A stretch of 11,923 nt of DNA, from positions 1 to 11,923 of the forward strand of contig DASRJW010000051.1 in the NCBI GenBank assembly GCA_035649275.1, read 5' to 3'. Every line of letters starts with the position of its first letter. Within the stretch, counting starts at the first letter, position 1. A program made the position numbers and the translations under genes. Shown piece by piece: positions 1 through 7,687 of the stretch. The DNA comes from Candidatus Krumholzibacteriia bacterium (GTDB lineage: Bacteria; Krumholzibacteriota; Krumholzibacteriia; G020349025). The notes under the pieces were generated by a model. That model saw only the letters and a program-made list of their open reading frames with translations, searched no databases and had not been told where the DNA came from.

Positions 1-613
1 TGTCGACGACGACGGGGACATCGGCGCGCGGGAACGGCGTCTCCGGCTGGAGGCCGTACTCGATGCCGTGGATGGTCTCGTTGCTCGTCACGTGCAGGTA
101 CGCAGCGCCCTTGGTGAGCGACAGCTCCTCCTGGCGCGGGACGCGGTCGTAGCTCTTGTCCTCGCCCCGCGTCGTCGCGCCCACGCGCGGCTCGCCTCCG
201 CCGACCGCCTTGATCGTGCGGGCCTCCGCCAGTGCTTTCTCGCCCCACGCGCCGTTGACGATGTAGTCGGCGGTCCTCCCCGCTCCGAGGAAGTTGAGCG
301 GAATCTGGGCGAAAGCCATCGACGCTCCGCCCTGAACGAAGAGGACGTCCCACGTATCGAGCGGCGTGCCGAGGAGCTCGGCGACGAGGGCCGTGGCCTC
401 CGCGTGCACCTTCTCGTAGACCGTTCCCCGATGGCTGTGCTCCATCACGCTCATTCCCGACCCCTCGAAGTCGAGGAGCTCTTCTCGAGCGCGCTCGAGC
501 GCGGAGAGGGGAAGCGCAGCCGGCCCAGGGTTGAAATTCATCACGCGACTGATGGGTTGGCCACGGACAGCCTGGACGTCCGTGTCGATCCACTCCTGCA
601 GCGTCTTCGACAC
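1..613 (-). CDS. serC: Phosphoserine aminotransferase, 5' part (cut by window edge)
   Basis: This PLP-dependent enzyme converts 3-phosphohydroxypyruvate and glutamate to phosphoserine in serine biosynthesis, in the cytoplasm. The minus-strand translation shows family landmarks in order: NFNPGPAALP at the amino end, GMSVMEHSHRG, FVQGGASMAFAQIPLNFL (the GGA phosphate-binding turn), NGAWGEKALAEA (the Trp expected to stack on PLP) and AYLHVTSNETIHGIEYG. The catalytic lysine and the rest of the protein lie beyond position 1. The start is uncertain. ATG at 541 gives the usual family start but has no Shine-Dalgarno. GTG at 613 has GAGGA 7 bases upstream, and the 24 extra codons end in G or C in about 20 cases, like coding DNA. 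I chose GTG 613; ATG 541 or GTG 544 remain possible. It is transcribed away from the protease gene, with its own promoter upstream. Identity is firm; the start is moderate. Confidence 0.93.
   Translation of the reverse strand, partial: MSKTLQEWIDTDVQAVRGQPISRVMNFNPGPAALPLSALERAREELLDFEGSGMSVMEHSHRGTVYEKVHAEATALVAELLGTPLDTWDVLFVQGGASMAFAQIPLNFLGAGRTADYIVNGAWGEKALAEARTIKAVGGGEPRVGATTRGEDKSYDRVPRQEELSLTKGAAYLHVTSNETIHGIEYGLQPETPFPRADVPVVVD
562..584. repeat. 7-bp inverted repeat just upstream of the serC NFNPGP start
   Basis: CACGGAC (562-568) and GTCCGTG (578-584) are exact inverted copies around a 9-base loop. If translation starts at ATG 541 this is a leader hairpin 20 bases before the start. 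If it starts at GTG 613 it lies inside coding sequence and may mean nothing. Confidence 0.35.
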
Positions 614-677
614 GTGAGAATCCTCGGTAGCCCTGGGCGAAGTCGTCACAGGGAGTTCATCTCTCTTGCGGCGAGTG

Positions 678-707
678 ATTGAATCAACGGTAGGGCAATG
701 CTGTCAA
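678..707 (-). promoter_or_regulatory. Probable sigma70-type promoter of serC
   Basis: On the minus strand a perfect TTGACA (702-707) is followed after 18 bases by TTCAAT (678-683, 4 of 6 consensus bases). Transcription would begin near 671, about 58 bases before the GTG at 613. The -35 box is strong. The -10 box lacks the conserved second-position A, so the exact pairing is uncertain. Confidence 0.45.
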
Positions 708-747
708 GAGTTCGTGCAAGGATTGCCACCGATCCCGCACACAGGAT

Positions 748-773
748 GCTCCCGAGCTTCCCGCTCGGGGAGC
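748..773. other. Strong intergenic hairpin (10 bp with one bulge)
   Basis: GCTCCCGAGC (748-757) pairs with GCTC and GGGAGC (763-766 and 768-773), with one bulged G at 767 and a TTCCC loop. There is no T-run on either side, so it is not a canonical intrinsic terminator. It lies about 40 bases upstream of the serC -35 box and 250 bases past the end of the protease gene. Confidence 0.4.
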
Positions 774-962
774 GGCTGAGGCGCGGCAGCTCGCAGGCGT
801 TGCAGTGTCCATGGAGCGGCGAGTCCGTTCGGGCGTGAGAGATCCTTGGAATCCTTCATCGTTTGTCAGGTGATTGCCTGATCGGTTTGTGCCATTGGGT
901 ACTTTGCCCCGATCTTCTTGTGCGGCGTGAGACTCGTGTGCGAATGGGCCAAGCGGAGTACG

Positions 963-984
963 GGCGCTGGTGCGCCAGTGCGCC
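963..984 (-). terminator. Possible terminator-like hairpin after the protease-barrel gene
   Basis: Read on the minus strand, GGCG-CA-CTGG, loop CGCA, then CCAG-CGCC folds into an eight-pair stem with a two-base bulge, starting about 38 bases after the stop codon. No U-tract follows, so termination is inferred only from position and stem strength. Confidence 0.3.
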
Positions 985-1022
985 GGTGTGCTCGCGCCAT
1001 GCAAATCTTGCGGGGAGCTTGG

Positions 1023-4000
1023 TCACCAGGCGGCGGTGAAACCGTTCTCGGGACGCAGGCCATCGCGCAGCGGCTGGCGCCATTCGAAGCTCAGCATGCC
1101 GTAGCGCAAGCGCAGGCCGACGCCGTAGGAGTAGACGGCGCGCGAGTGCAGCGCCGCGCCGGCGTCGCAGTAGAGGAAGCCTTCGGCCGCCGGGAGGACG
1201 GGACGCCACACCGGCATGCGGAAGCGGCTGTAGTCCCAGAACGGCGCCCGCACCTCGAGGTTCGTGTAGGCCACCTTCTCGCCGCGGACGAAGCCACGGG
1301 GGAAACCGGAAACGGAGTAGAGACCACCGACGCCGTAGATGAGGGACTGGGGGCCGTCGTTGGTGTAGGCCCGCGCCCGGAAGGCGACATCGAGGAAGGA
1401 CAGGCGCCGGTGCATGAGGAACAGCGCGTTGAACGAGATCCGGTCGAGACCGGGGCCGACGTGCAGCTGCAGCGAGTCTTGCTGCGCGCCGTTCACGTAG
1501 GTACGCGAGCCCTGGGCGTTGAAGCCCGCGGCGAGGGTGAGCACGAGGAGGGAACCGGTGCTCGGTCCGCGCACGTCGGACCAGACGCGGGTGTCGCGGC
1601 TGTAGCTGGAGGAGATTTCGGCGTTCGGCCGGGCGTAGGTTTCGGTGGGTTGGAAGATGGTCTGCGCCCGCTCCGCCGCGAGCCTTTCCGTTTCGCCCCA
1701 GCGCACCGCAGCGTCGTCGGAGTGGTCCAGCAGCAGCGCCGGTTCCTCGACGCCGCCGAAATCGAGCCCCCACTCGCGCGGGTCGAGACCCTGCAAGCGC
1801 AGGCCCGCGACGGGAGCGTTGGCTTCGCGCAAGGTGAGGTCATCGGCACGCACCATGAGGCCACGGGAGTCGGTGCGCTGGGTGAACGACAGTGCCGCGC
1901 CGAAGCGGGTGACGAGACTCTTGTGGTATTGCCCCGAGAGCAGGAGGCCGGCCTCGCTCTGGTTCCGCGTGTAGGTCGTCACCCCGCCGGCGTTGTAGTA
2001 GTTCCCGATCAAGGAGCGATAGTAACCGCCCACGTGCCAGTGGGTGCGAGCGGCGCTGTTGCGGTACTGCATGATGCCGAAGCGGTCGAAATCGCCGTTC
2101 TGTCCCACCGCCACGACGACCGCCTGGTCGTGGAACTCCGTGTCCATGCCGACGTAGGTGGCGCCACGGGTGCGGGTGGAGGCGGTGGACAGATTGAGAC
2201 CGAGGGGCATGAGGCCCCACTTCTGCTTGTAACGCGACAGGCTGACACCGGTGGCCAATCCTTCTCCACTGCCGCGCGCGTCGGTGAGCAGACCGGGCAC
2301 CGGCGCGGTGGCGAACGCCGCCGTCGTGGCCGTCGCCCCTGTCGTGCCAGTCGTACCCGTCGTCGGGGTCGTATCAGGCGGCGGTGATGGACCGATGTCT
2401 GCGGCCTGCAACCCGACCGGCGTCGGAGTGGCGACGGGACCCGTAGGTTCCGCCGGTGCCTCCGGCGCCGGCGAGTCGCCTAGACCGAGACGGCGCAAGG
2501 GGAAGCCCCAGAGGGCGCGACCCCCGGGCGCCAGGGAATGCCGCAAGCTCGTGGCCACCATGGTGAGGAGCGTGTCGCTCTGCTGCATGCCGCTCACCGG
2601 AAACGGCAGATCGAGGAGCTCCCGCATCGTGCCGTCGGCGCGCTGTTCCACCGGTCGCGGCACGCCGGCAGCGTCGGAGAGATAGATCAAGCGCCCGTGG
2701 ACGAGGAGCGGCTCGGTCTCGCTGACGTCGGGACTCTGGGTGAGGTTGCGAATCTCTGCCGTCGGCAGGTCGAGGGCGAAGACGTCGTTCCGTCCCGTCG
2801 CCGTGGCGGTGGAGGTGAAGAGAACGAGGGAGTCGCTGGCGAAGGACGCATGGCTCAGCTCGGCCCAGCGATAGGGCACGAGCAAGCGGGCGCGGTCGTG
2901 GTCGGCATCGTAGACGCCGAGGGCATTCCTCCCGGCGCGATCGACGGCGCGGAAGACGACGCTGCCGCCGCCGGGTGACCAACGTGGATCGCGCAGCTCG
3001 CGCACCTCGCCGAGCTCGCGAAGCCGGCGCAGGCGCTTGCGTCCACTGTCCTCCCAGAGCAGCAGGGACTCGCGCTGGCGCTGGCGCACCACCGCCACCA
3101 CCCGACCACGGCGCAGATCGGGGCTGGAGAAGAGCGGCAAGCGCTCGATGCCGTCGAGATCGCGGGCGAGGCGCGTCTCGTGCACGGCGCCGCTGGCGGC
3201 GCCGGTGCGGAGCACGAGCTCCTGGCGCCCACCACGGGCGCGCTGCATCAAGAGGCTGTCGCCGTGCTGCACACCGGAGAGCGCCGGCGCCAGCATGCTT
3301 CCCAGCGTGTCGGGGACGGCGGTGGCGAGATACTCGGTCCAGAGTTTTTCGCGCAACCAGCGGCGGTAGAGCTGTTCCACCGTCGTGAGCGATTGCCCGG
3401 TCATGGACTCGATCCAGTCGAGGAAGCCGCAGGAGTTGCTGTGGTACTTGATCAGGAGATTCTTCGGCACGTCGTGGCCGTAGGTTTCGGCCAGGAAGAC
3501 GAGTCGCGCTGGGCCTTCGATGTAGCTCGACGCCTGCGAGCGTGCGCCGGTGGAGAGAGCGGCCAGCCCGTCGAGCTGATTCTCCGCCACCAGCTCGATG
3601 AGCGCAGCGCGCAACGCCGGCTCCATCTGACCGTGGGGGAAGGCGAGATATTCGGCGTAGTTCTCGTGCGTGACCATGGAAAAGCCGCCGCTGCCGGGAC
3701 GCCAGCCGCGGGTGCAGCCGCTGTCGCGCACCGCGGCGCGGGCCCGCGCCGGGGCCAGCTGCCGTAGGTACTTGGCGATGCTTTCCACGACGGCGTGGCC
3801 GATCTCGTGCTGCGCCGTGCGCCGCAGGCGCTGTTCGCCGATGGAGGCGTAGATCACGATGGGCAGGTTCGGATCGTGGAGCGGTACGAAGCCGGAGACC
3901 CCCTCGGGCAGGCCCGGGCCGATGGGGGTGGCGAGGAAATCGTGCAGGGTGCGGTAGAGGACGCAGCGCTGGTACGTGCGCGCCTCTGCGCCCGGGAGCC

Positions 4001-4538
4001 AGACGAAGAGGCTGTCGCCGCTCCACTCGACATGGCGCTCGAGGAAGCGACGGGGGTGCGGCACGACCGGCAGCCCGGAGCGCCAGCCGCCCGCGGGCGC
4101 CGCGCGCGGCTGGGCGAGGACGAGGGGCTGTGGCGGAGCCACCGTGCGACCCTCTTGCACGTCCACCACGAGTTGCAACAGGGAGTCGAAGCTGGCGGCG
4201 TGCAGGCGCCCCTCGAAGACGAGCTTCTCGATCTCGGTGAAGTAGCTCGGGTAGAGCAGGTAGTGATAGATCTCCGCCGGCTCGAGGTGCAGGTTGTCAC
4301 AGACCCGGCTGAAGAATTGGTCGAGTTGGGGGCCCCAGTAGGCCACCATCTGCCCGTCCGGATCTTCCTTTGCCGGGGTGGTGAGGACCTGGAAATAACG
4401 CGTGTGCGACTGCTCGAGCGCCTTGGAGCCGAAGGCGAAAGCGTCGTCGTAGTAGACCTTGGTGTTCCGCCCCTGGGCCGTAGCCAACCCGGGGAGGCAA
4501 AGGGCAAAAAGCCCCACGACGAGAGAACGCCGAAGCAT
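1023..4538 (-). CDS. Secreted metalloprotease / TolB-like propeller / Omp85-like outer-membrane barrel fusion
   Basis: This 1171-residue protein appears to combine three modules. Residues 1-21 are a signal peptide ending in an ATA|Q cleavage site. A gluzincin-like (peptidase MA type) domain follows, with HEIGH at 244-248 and ENYAEY at 292-297, the latter matching the EGLAEY element that supplies the third zinc ligand (inferred H244, H248, E292; catalytic E245). Residues about 430-680 carry PD40/TolB-like repeats, for example DPRWSPGGGSVVF near 515 and GRNDVFALDL. A Pro/Thr/Gly linker (about 695-745, TGTTGTTG) leads to a barrel (about 750-1171) with an Omp85-like FPRGF motif around R1081 and a terminal Trp. 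The start MLRRSL was chosen because the signal peptide follows at once and GGAG precedes it; a longer open frame to 4877 reads through the promoter. The barrel should sit in the outer membrane with protease and propeller probably periplasmic. The substrate is unknown. Confidence 0.85.
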   Translation of the reverse strand: MLRRSLVVGLFALCLPGLATAQGRNTKVYYDDAFAFGSKALEQSHTRYFQVLTTPAKEDPDGQMVAYWGPQLDQFFSRVCDNLHLEPAEIYHYLLYPSYFTEIEKLVFEGRLHAASFDSLLQLVVDVQEGRTVAPPQPLVLAQPRAAPAGGWRSGLPVVPHPRRFLERHVEWSGDSLFVWLPGAEARTYQRCVLYRTLHDFLATPIGPGLPEGVSGFVPLHDPNLPIVIYASIGEQRLRRTAQHEIGHAVVESIAKYLRQLAPARARAAVRDSGCTRGWRPGSGGFSMVTHENYAEYLAFPHGQMEPALRAALIELVAENQLDGLAALSTGARSQASSYIEGPARLVFLAETYGHDVPKNLLIKYHSNSCGFLDWIESMTGQSLTTVEQLYRRWLREKLWTEYLATAVPDTLGSMLAPALSGVQHGDSLLMQRARGGRQELVLRTGAASGAVHETRLARDLDGIERLPLFSSPDLRRGRVVAVVRQRQRESLLLWEDSGRKRLRRLRELGEVRELRDPRWSPGGGSVVFRAVDRAGRNALGVYDADHDRARLLVPYRWAELSHASFASDSLVLFTSTATATGRNDVFALDLPTAEIRNLTQSPDVSETEPLLVHGRLIYLSDAAGVPRPVEQRADGTMRELLDLPFPVSGMQQSDTLLTMVATSLRHSLAPGGRALWGFPLRRLGLGDSPAPEAPAEPTGPVATPTPVGLQAADIGPSPPPDTTPTTGTTGTTGATATTAAFATAPVPGLLTDARGSGEGLATGVSLSRYKQKWGLMPLGLNLSTASTRTRGATYVGMDTEFHDQAVVVAVGQNGDFDRFGIMQYRNSAARTHWHVGGYYRSLIGNYYNAGGVTTYTRNQSEAGLLLSGQYHKSLVTRFGAALSFTQRTDSRGLMVRADDLTLREANAPVAGLRLQGLDPREWGLDFGGVEEPALLLDHSDDAAVRWGETERLAAERAQTIFQPTETYARPNAEISSSYSRDTRVWSDVRGPSTGSLLVLTLAAGFNAQGSRTYVNGAQQDSLQLHVGPGLDRISFNALFLMHRRLSFLDVAFRARAYTNDGPQSLIYGVGGLYSVSGFPRGFVRGEKVAYTNLEVRAPFWDYSRFRMPVWRPVLPAAEGFLYCDAGAALHSRAVYSYGVGLRLRYGMLSFEWRQPLRDGLRPENGFTAAW

Positions 4539-4625
4539 TGTCTCCGTCCGGGTTACACTGCGGGGGGCGCAACGAACCCACGAGAGACCGAATCGAGTGG
4601 GGGAGGTGATCGGCCGTGTGTGGAA

Positions 4626-4654
4626 AGTATAATGCGGCCGGCAGCGAGGGTCAA
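4626..4654 (-). promoter_or_regulatory. Sigma70-type promoter of the protease-barrel gene
   Basis: On the minus strand TTGACC (4649-4654) is followed after exactly 17 bases by TATACT (4626-4631). Both boxes match the consensus at five of six positions. Transcription would start near 4619, giving a leader of about 80 bases before ATG 4538. This box also argues against any translation start upstream of it. Confidence 0.75.
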
Positions 4655-4724
4655 CGCGACCGGACGAGCGCGGCACCCAGAGACTTCTTGGAGAGAGAGG
4701 ACAGGGAAGAGCGAGGCAAGGCGA

Positions 4725-4748
4725 GGGATCCATGGGAGCTTGGATCCC
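4725..4748. repeat. 8-bp perfect inverted repeat GGGATCCA / TGGATCCC
   Basis: GGGATCCA (4725-4732) and TGGATCCC (4741-4748) are exact inverted copies separated by 8 bases. The arms lie about 70 bases upstream of the minus-strand -35 box. An operator site or a cruciform/hairpin is possible; no T-run follows, so a terminator is unlikely. Confidence 0.5.
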
Positions 4749-4954
4749 AGCGACATTCGTGCAGGCGGCAAGGTCGGAAGCGAAGGTGAGCGAGCGCGGC
4801 GAGTTCGCGCTTTCTCCAGCGGGGTCGAGGCGGTGGGCCCACCCTACGGAAGACGGGCTCCGAGGGAGGTGCGTCACGCCGACCCCTGTCTCGGACGCAG
4901 CACCCCCTCGGATCCCATCACGAGGCTTCGATCCACGGGAACCGCGGATCCTGA

Positions 4955-4963
4955 TGCTATATT
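4955..4963 (+). promoter_or_regulatory. Possible extended -10 promoter of gltX
   Basis: TGC directly followed by TATATT (4958-4963) is an extended -10 element in otherwise GC-rich DNA. No good -35 box sits 16-18 bases upstream, which extended -10 promoters can tolerate. Transcription would start near 4970, leaving a leader of about 110 bases to the gltX ATG. Confidence 0.4.
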
Positions 4964-5081
4964 CCGAGAATAGTAGTCGTCTGGCAGAGAGTTGTCAAAA
5001 GATTCTTCGGTTGCACGGTCTGCTGGCCGAGGGACCCTCCGGCCTCGAACCGGCGAACTCGAGGGAAGTTACGGAAGGACC

Positions 5082-6545
5082 ATGACTTTGCCCGCTCCCC
5101 GCGTCCGCTTCGCCCCGAGCCCGACGGGCCGCCTGCACGTGGGCGGAGCTCGGACCGCCCTCTTCAACTGGCTTCTGGCCAGGAACCAGGAGGGCACCAT
5201 GGTCCTCCGGATCGAGGACACCGATGCGGAGCGCTCCACCCGTGAGTCCGAAGCGAGCCTGCTCGCCGACCTCGCTTGGCTCGGGCTCGATTGGGACGAG
5301 GGGCCCGACCGTGGCGGGCCGCAGGCGCCGTACCGCCAGTCGGAGCGCCGGCAGCATTACACCGCCGCCGCCGAGCAGTTGCTGGAGGCGGGGCAGGCCT
5401 ACGCCTGTTTCTGCGGCGAGAAGGACCGTCCAGCAGGCGACCCAGTGGGAGATGCACCACGGGGGGAGGAGGCCGGTACGCCGGTACGGAATGATTGCCG
5501 CTGCGGGGAGATGAGCCCGGCAGCGGTGGCCGCGCGCCGCCGCGCCGGCGAAGGGCAGGCGGTGCGCTTCCGGGTGCCTCCGGGTGTGGTGGAGTTCGAG
5601 GATCGGCTGCGCGGGCCCATGCGCATCGATGCCGCCACCTTCGGCGATTTCGTCCTGCTGCGCACGAGCGGCTTGCCGACGTACAACTTCGCCTGCGTCG
5701 TCGACGACAACGCCATGCAGATTACCCATGTCGTGCGGGGGGAGGATCATCTCTACAACACGGCACGGCAGCGCTTGCTGTACGACGCTCTGCGGTTGTC
5801 GCTGCCGGAGTTCGTCCATCTGCCCCTCATCCTCGACACCGACCGGAGCAAGCTCAGCAAACGGGACGGCCGCAGCGGCACCTACGTGGACGAGTACCGC
5901 ACCCAGGGTTACTTGCCCGAAGCACTGCTGAATTTCCTGGCGCTCCTCGGCTGGTCGTCGCCGCGCGGCGAGGAACTCCTGTCGCCGGCGGAACTGGTGC
6001 GGGACTTCAGCCTCGAGCGCTTGACGCGCTCGCCCGCGGTGTTCGATCCGGTGAAGTTCGATTGGATGGCGGCCTGGCACATGCGGCAGCGTCCCGACGC
6101 GGAGCTGGCGACGCTGGCGGCGCCGTGGCTGCAGGCGGCGGGGCTCGACACCAAGCCGGAGACGGCCCGCGCCTGGATCGCCGGCTTCAAGTCCGATCTC
6201 CCGGCGCTCGGGCGGCTGCCCGCCAAGGTGCAGGAGATCCTCGGCCCCGCGGCCCCCACTCCGGAGGCAGAGGCGGCGCTGCGTGCTCCCGGGGCACGTG
6301 GCTTGCTCGCCGCCTTGGTGGACGGGCTCGAGAAGGCGCAGTCGAGCGCCGCCACGCTCGACGGCCAAGGGTTCAAGAAGCTCCTGCAGGAAAGCGGGCA
6401 GCAGCAGGGACTGCGGGGCAAGGATCTCTTCGGCCCGGTGCGTGCGGCGCTCACCGGGAGCACCCACGGGCCCGAGCTGCCGCTCCTTTACGACGCGCTG
6501 GGGGCGGAGCGAGTGCGGCAGCGCCTGCGGGCCGCGCTCGGTTGA
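5082..6545 (+). CDS. gltX: Glutamyl-tRNA synthetase
   Basis: This class I aminoacyl-tRNA synthetase charges tRNA-Glu with glutamate in the cytoplasm. The 487-residue product, normal for the family, begins with VRFAPSPTGRLHVGGARTAL, whose HVGG (19-22) is the HIGH element. It continues through RIEDTDAERST, YNFACVVDD, HVVRGEDHLYNT and a KMSKS-type SKLSKRDG at 256-263. Paired cysteines C109-x-C111 and C139-x-C141 resemble the zinc-binding element inserted in some GluRS proteins, with a 27-residue Gly/Pro/Glu-rich spacer between them. The C-terminal part is the helical anticodon-binding region. The ATG at 5082 is preceded by GGAAGGA; an open frame continues upstream to 4992 but its residues are not family-like. 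It leads a plus-strand cluster with ddl 103 bases downstream. Whether it also charges tRNA-Gln cannot be told from the sequence. Confidence 0.97.
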   Translation: MTLPAPRVRFAPSPTGRLHVGGARTALFNWLLARNQEGTMVLRIEDTDAERSTRESEASLLADLAWLGLDWDEGPDRGGPQAPYRQSERRQHYTAAAEQLLEAGQAYACFCGEKDRPAGDPVGDAPRGEEAGTPVRNDCRCGEMSPAAVAARRRAGEGQAVRFRVPPGVVEFEDRLRGPMRIDAATFGDFVLLRTSGLPTYNFACVVDDNAMQITHVVRGEDHLYNTARQRLLYDALRLSLPEFVHLPLILDTDRSKLSKRDGRSGTYVDEYRTQGYLPEALLNFLALLGWSSPRGEELLSPAELVRDFSLERLTRSPAVFDPVKFDWMAAWHMRQRPDAELATLAAPWLQAAGLDTKPETARAWIAGFKSDLPALGRLPAKVQEILGPAAPTPEAEAALRAPGARGLLAALVDGLEKAQSSAATLDGQGFKKLLQESGQQQGLRGKDLFGPVRAALTGSTHGPELPLLYDALGAERVRQRLRAALG

Positions 6546-6577
6546 ACTCGTTCGCTGCCGGAGCATCGTGTAGTCTG

Positions 6578-6593
6578 GCCGCGCCAGCGCGGC
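6578..6593. other. Perfect 6-bp hairpin between gltX and ddl
   Basis: GCCGCG (6578-6583) and CGCGGC (6588-6593) enclose a CCAG loop, 33 bases after the gltX stop. No T-run follows, so it may be an attenuating or mRNA-stabilising hairpin rather than a full terminator. Confidence 0.35.
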
Positions 6594-6648
6594 TGAGACC
6601 GCGCCCTCGAGTGCAGGCGTGCGGATGTCGGGAAGAGGGGGAAGAGCG

Positions 6649-7671
6649 ATGCGCATCATCGTGTTGCTGGGAGGAAACTCGGCCGAGCGCGACGTCTCGC
6701 TCGTGTCGGGCCGGGCGGTGGGGGCGGCGCTGTTGCGCCGCGGGCACGTGGTGACTGCGGTGGACACCGCTGGCGGCCGCTTGGTGGAGCTGGATGCCAA
6801 GCGAAGCATCGGCAGCGAGCCACCCTCCACGGCGCTGGTCCCCGAGGGGGACGCCGTGCACGCGGTGGAGAAGCTCGGCTCCCAGGCCTTCGGCGAAGTG
6901 GACGTGGTCTTCATCGCCCTGCACGGGACGGGCGGTGAGGACGGCACCATCCAGGCGATGCTCGACGCCGTGGGGATTCCCTACACGGGCTCCGGCGTGC
7001 TGGCGAGCAGCGTGGCCATGGACAAGGAAGTGGCGAAGCGGATCTTCCGCGACATCGGCGTGCCCACGCCGCCCGGTTTCGCTGCCGACACGGACACACC
7101 GCTGGAGGAGCTGACGCGCCGCATTGCAGCCGAATGCGGCTGGCCCGCGGTGGTGAAGCCCAACGCCCAGGGCTCGAGCGTCGGCGTTTCCATCGTCCAC
7201 GGCCCGCAGCAAGTGGCCGAGGCGGTGGAAAGCGCCGGTGCCTACGACACGCGGCTCATGTTCGAGACCTTCATCCCCGGTCGCGAGTTGACCGTGGCCA
7301 TCCTCGACGGGCGCGCGCTGCCGGTGGTCGAGATCGTGCCGCACGCGGGCTTTTACGATTACCGTCACAAGTACACTGCCGGTTCCAGCAGCTATCACGT
7401 GCCGGCGGACATCCCTGCCGCCGCGGCGCAGACGTTGCAACGCCACGCCGAAGCGTGCTTTGCCGCGCTCCGTTGCCGCGATTTCGCCCGCATCGATTTC
7501 CGTTTGAGCCCGGCCCACGAACCCTACTGCCTCGAGGTCAACACCATCCCCGGGATGACGGCGACGAGCCTCGTCCCCAAGGCGGCGCAGGCGGCTGGCA
7601 TCGACTTCGAGACCCTGGTGGAGAAGATCGTGCGCGCCGCGGCAGCGCGGGCCCGGGTGCGTAGCGGCTAG
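6649..7671 (+). CDS. ddl: D-alanine--D-alanine ligase
   Basis: This ATP-grasp enzyme joins two D-alanines in the cytoplasm to make the dipeptide used for peptidoglycan precursors. The 340-residue product shows GGNSAERDVSLVSG (8-21), ALHGTGGEDGTIQAML (HG at 92-93), IPYTGSGVLASSVAMDK, the ATP-grasp stretch VVKPNAQGSSVGV, FETFIPGRELTVAIL, YDYRHKYT and the metal-binding LEVNTIPGMTATSLVPKAA (E296, N298). It is slightly longer than many Ddl proteins because of an insertion around residues 50-75. The start at 6649 was chosen over the in-frame ATG at 6619 because GGGGGAAGAG lies just upstream and MRIIVLLGGNS is the typical amino end. It follows gltX by 103 bases and precedes the BtpA-family gene by 16, suggesting co-transcription. 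No mur/fts genes are adjacent, so it is detached from the usual division and cell-wall cluster. Confidence 0.96.
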   Translation: MRIIVLLGGNSAERDVSLVSGRAVGAALLRRGHVVTAVDTAGGRLVELDAKRSIGSEPPSTALVPEGDAVHAVEKLGSQAFGEVDVVFIALHGTGGEDGTIQAMLDAVGIPYTGSGVLASSVAMDKEVAKRIFRDIGVPTPPGFAADTDTPLEELTRRIAAECGWPAVVKPNAQGSSVGVSIVHGPQQVAEAVESAGAYDTRLMFETFIPGRELTVAILDGRALPVVEIVPHAGFYDYRHKYTAGSSSYHVPADIPAAAAQTLQRHAEACFAALRCRDFARIDFRLSPAHEPYCLEVNTIPGMTATSLVPKAAQAAGIDFETLVEKIVRAAAARARVRSG

Positions 7672-7687
7672 AAACGAGATCCTTCCC

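Larger units (their letters stand above)
614..1022. other. Intergenic region between serC and the protease-barrel gene
   Basis: I see no convincing gene in these 409 bases. It holds the serC promoter (678-707) and two strong GC-rich hairpins at 748-773 and 963-984. Open frames crossing it in several directions lack family motifs and plausible start signals, and look like frame shadows. Confidence 0.6.
4539..5081. other. Divergent intergenic region between the protease-barrel gene and gltX
   Basis: These 543 bases hold the minus-strand promoter (4626-4654), a likely gltX -10 box (4955-4963) and four GGATCC palindromes (4726, 4742, 4910, 4946). The first two form an 8-bp inverted repeat. No open frame here has recognisable protein features. 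The roughly 300 bases between the two promoters are longer than needed for simple divergent transcription, and I cannot say what they do. Confidence 0.6.

Noticed and set aside
918-2387. Plus-strand open frame of 489 codons opposite the barrel-coding region
   Set aside because: The opposite strand encodes a coherent outer-membrane barrel with signal peptide, promoter and ribosome site; this frame has none.
4539-4877. Upstream extension of the protease-barrel protein by 113 residues
   Set aside because: It would place the signal peptide internally and translate through the TTGACC-N17-TATACT promoter.
5010-5081. T-box or tRNA-like structure in the gltX leader (CCGG-CCTCGAA-CCGG stem-loop)
   Set aside because: The loop resembles a tRNA T-arm on the reverse strand, but no full cloverleaf or T-box sequence (AGGGTGGNACCGCG-like) is present.
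4995-6950. Long minus-strand open frame (about 650 codons) antisense to gltX and ddl
   Set aside because: It mirrors two clearly identified genes, has no family motif, and is expected from the strong GC third-position bias of the plus strand.
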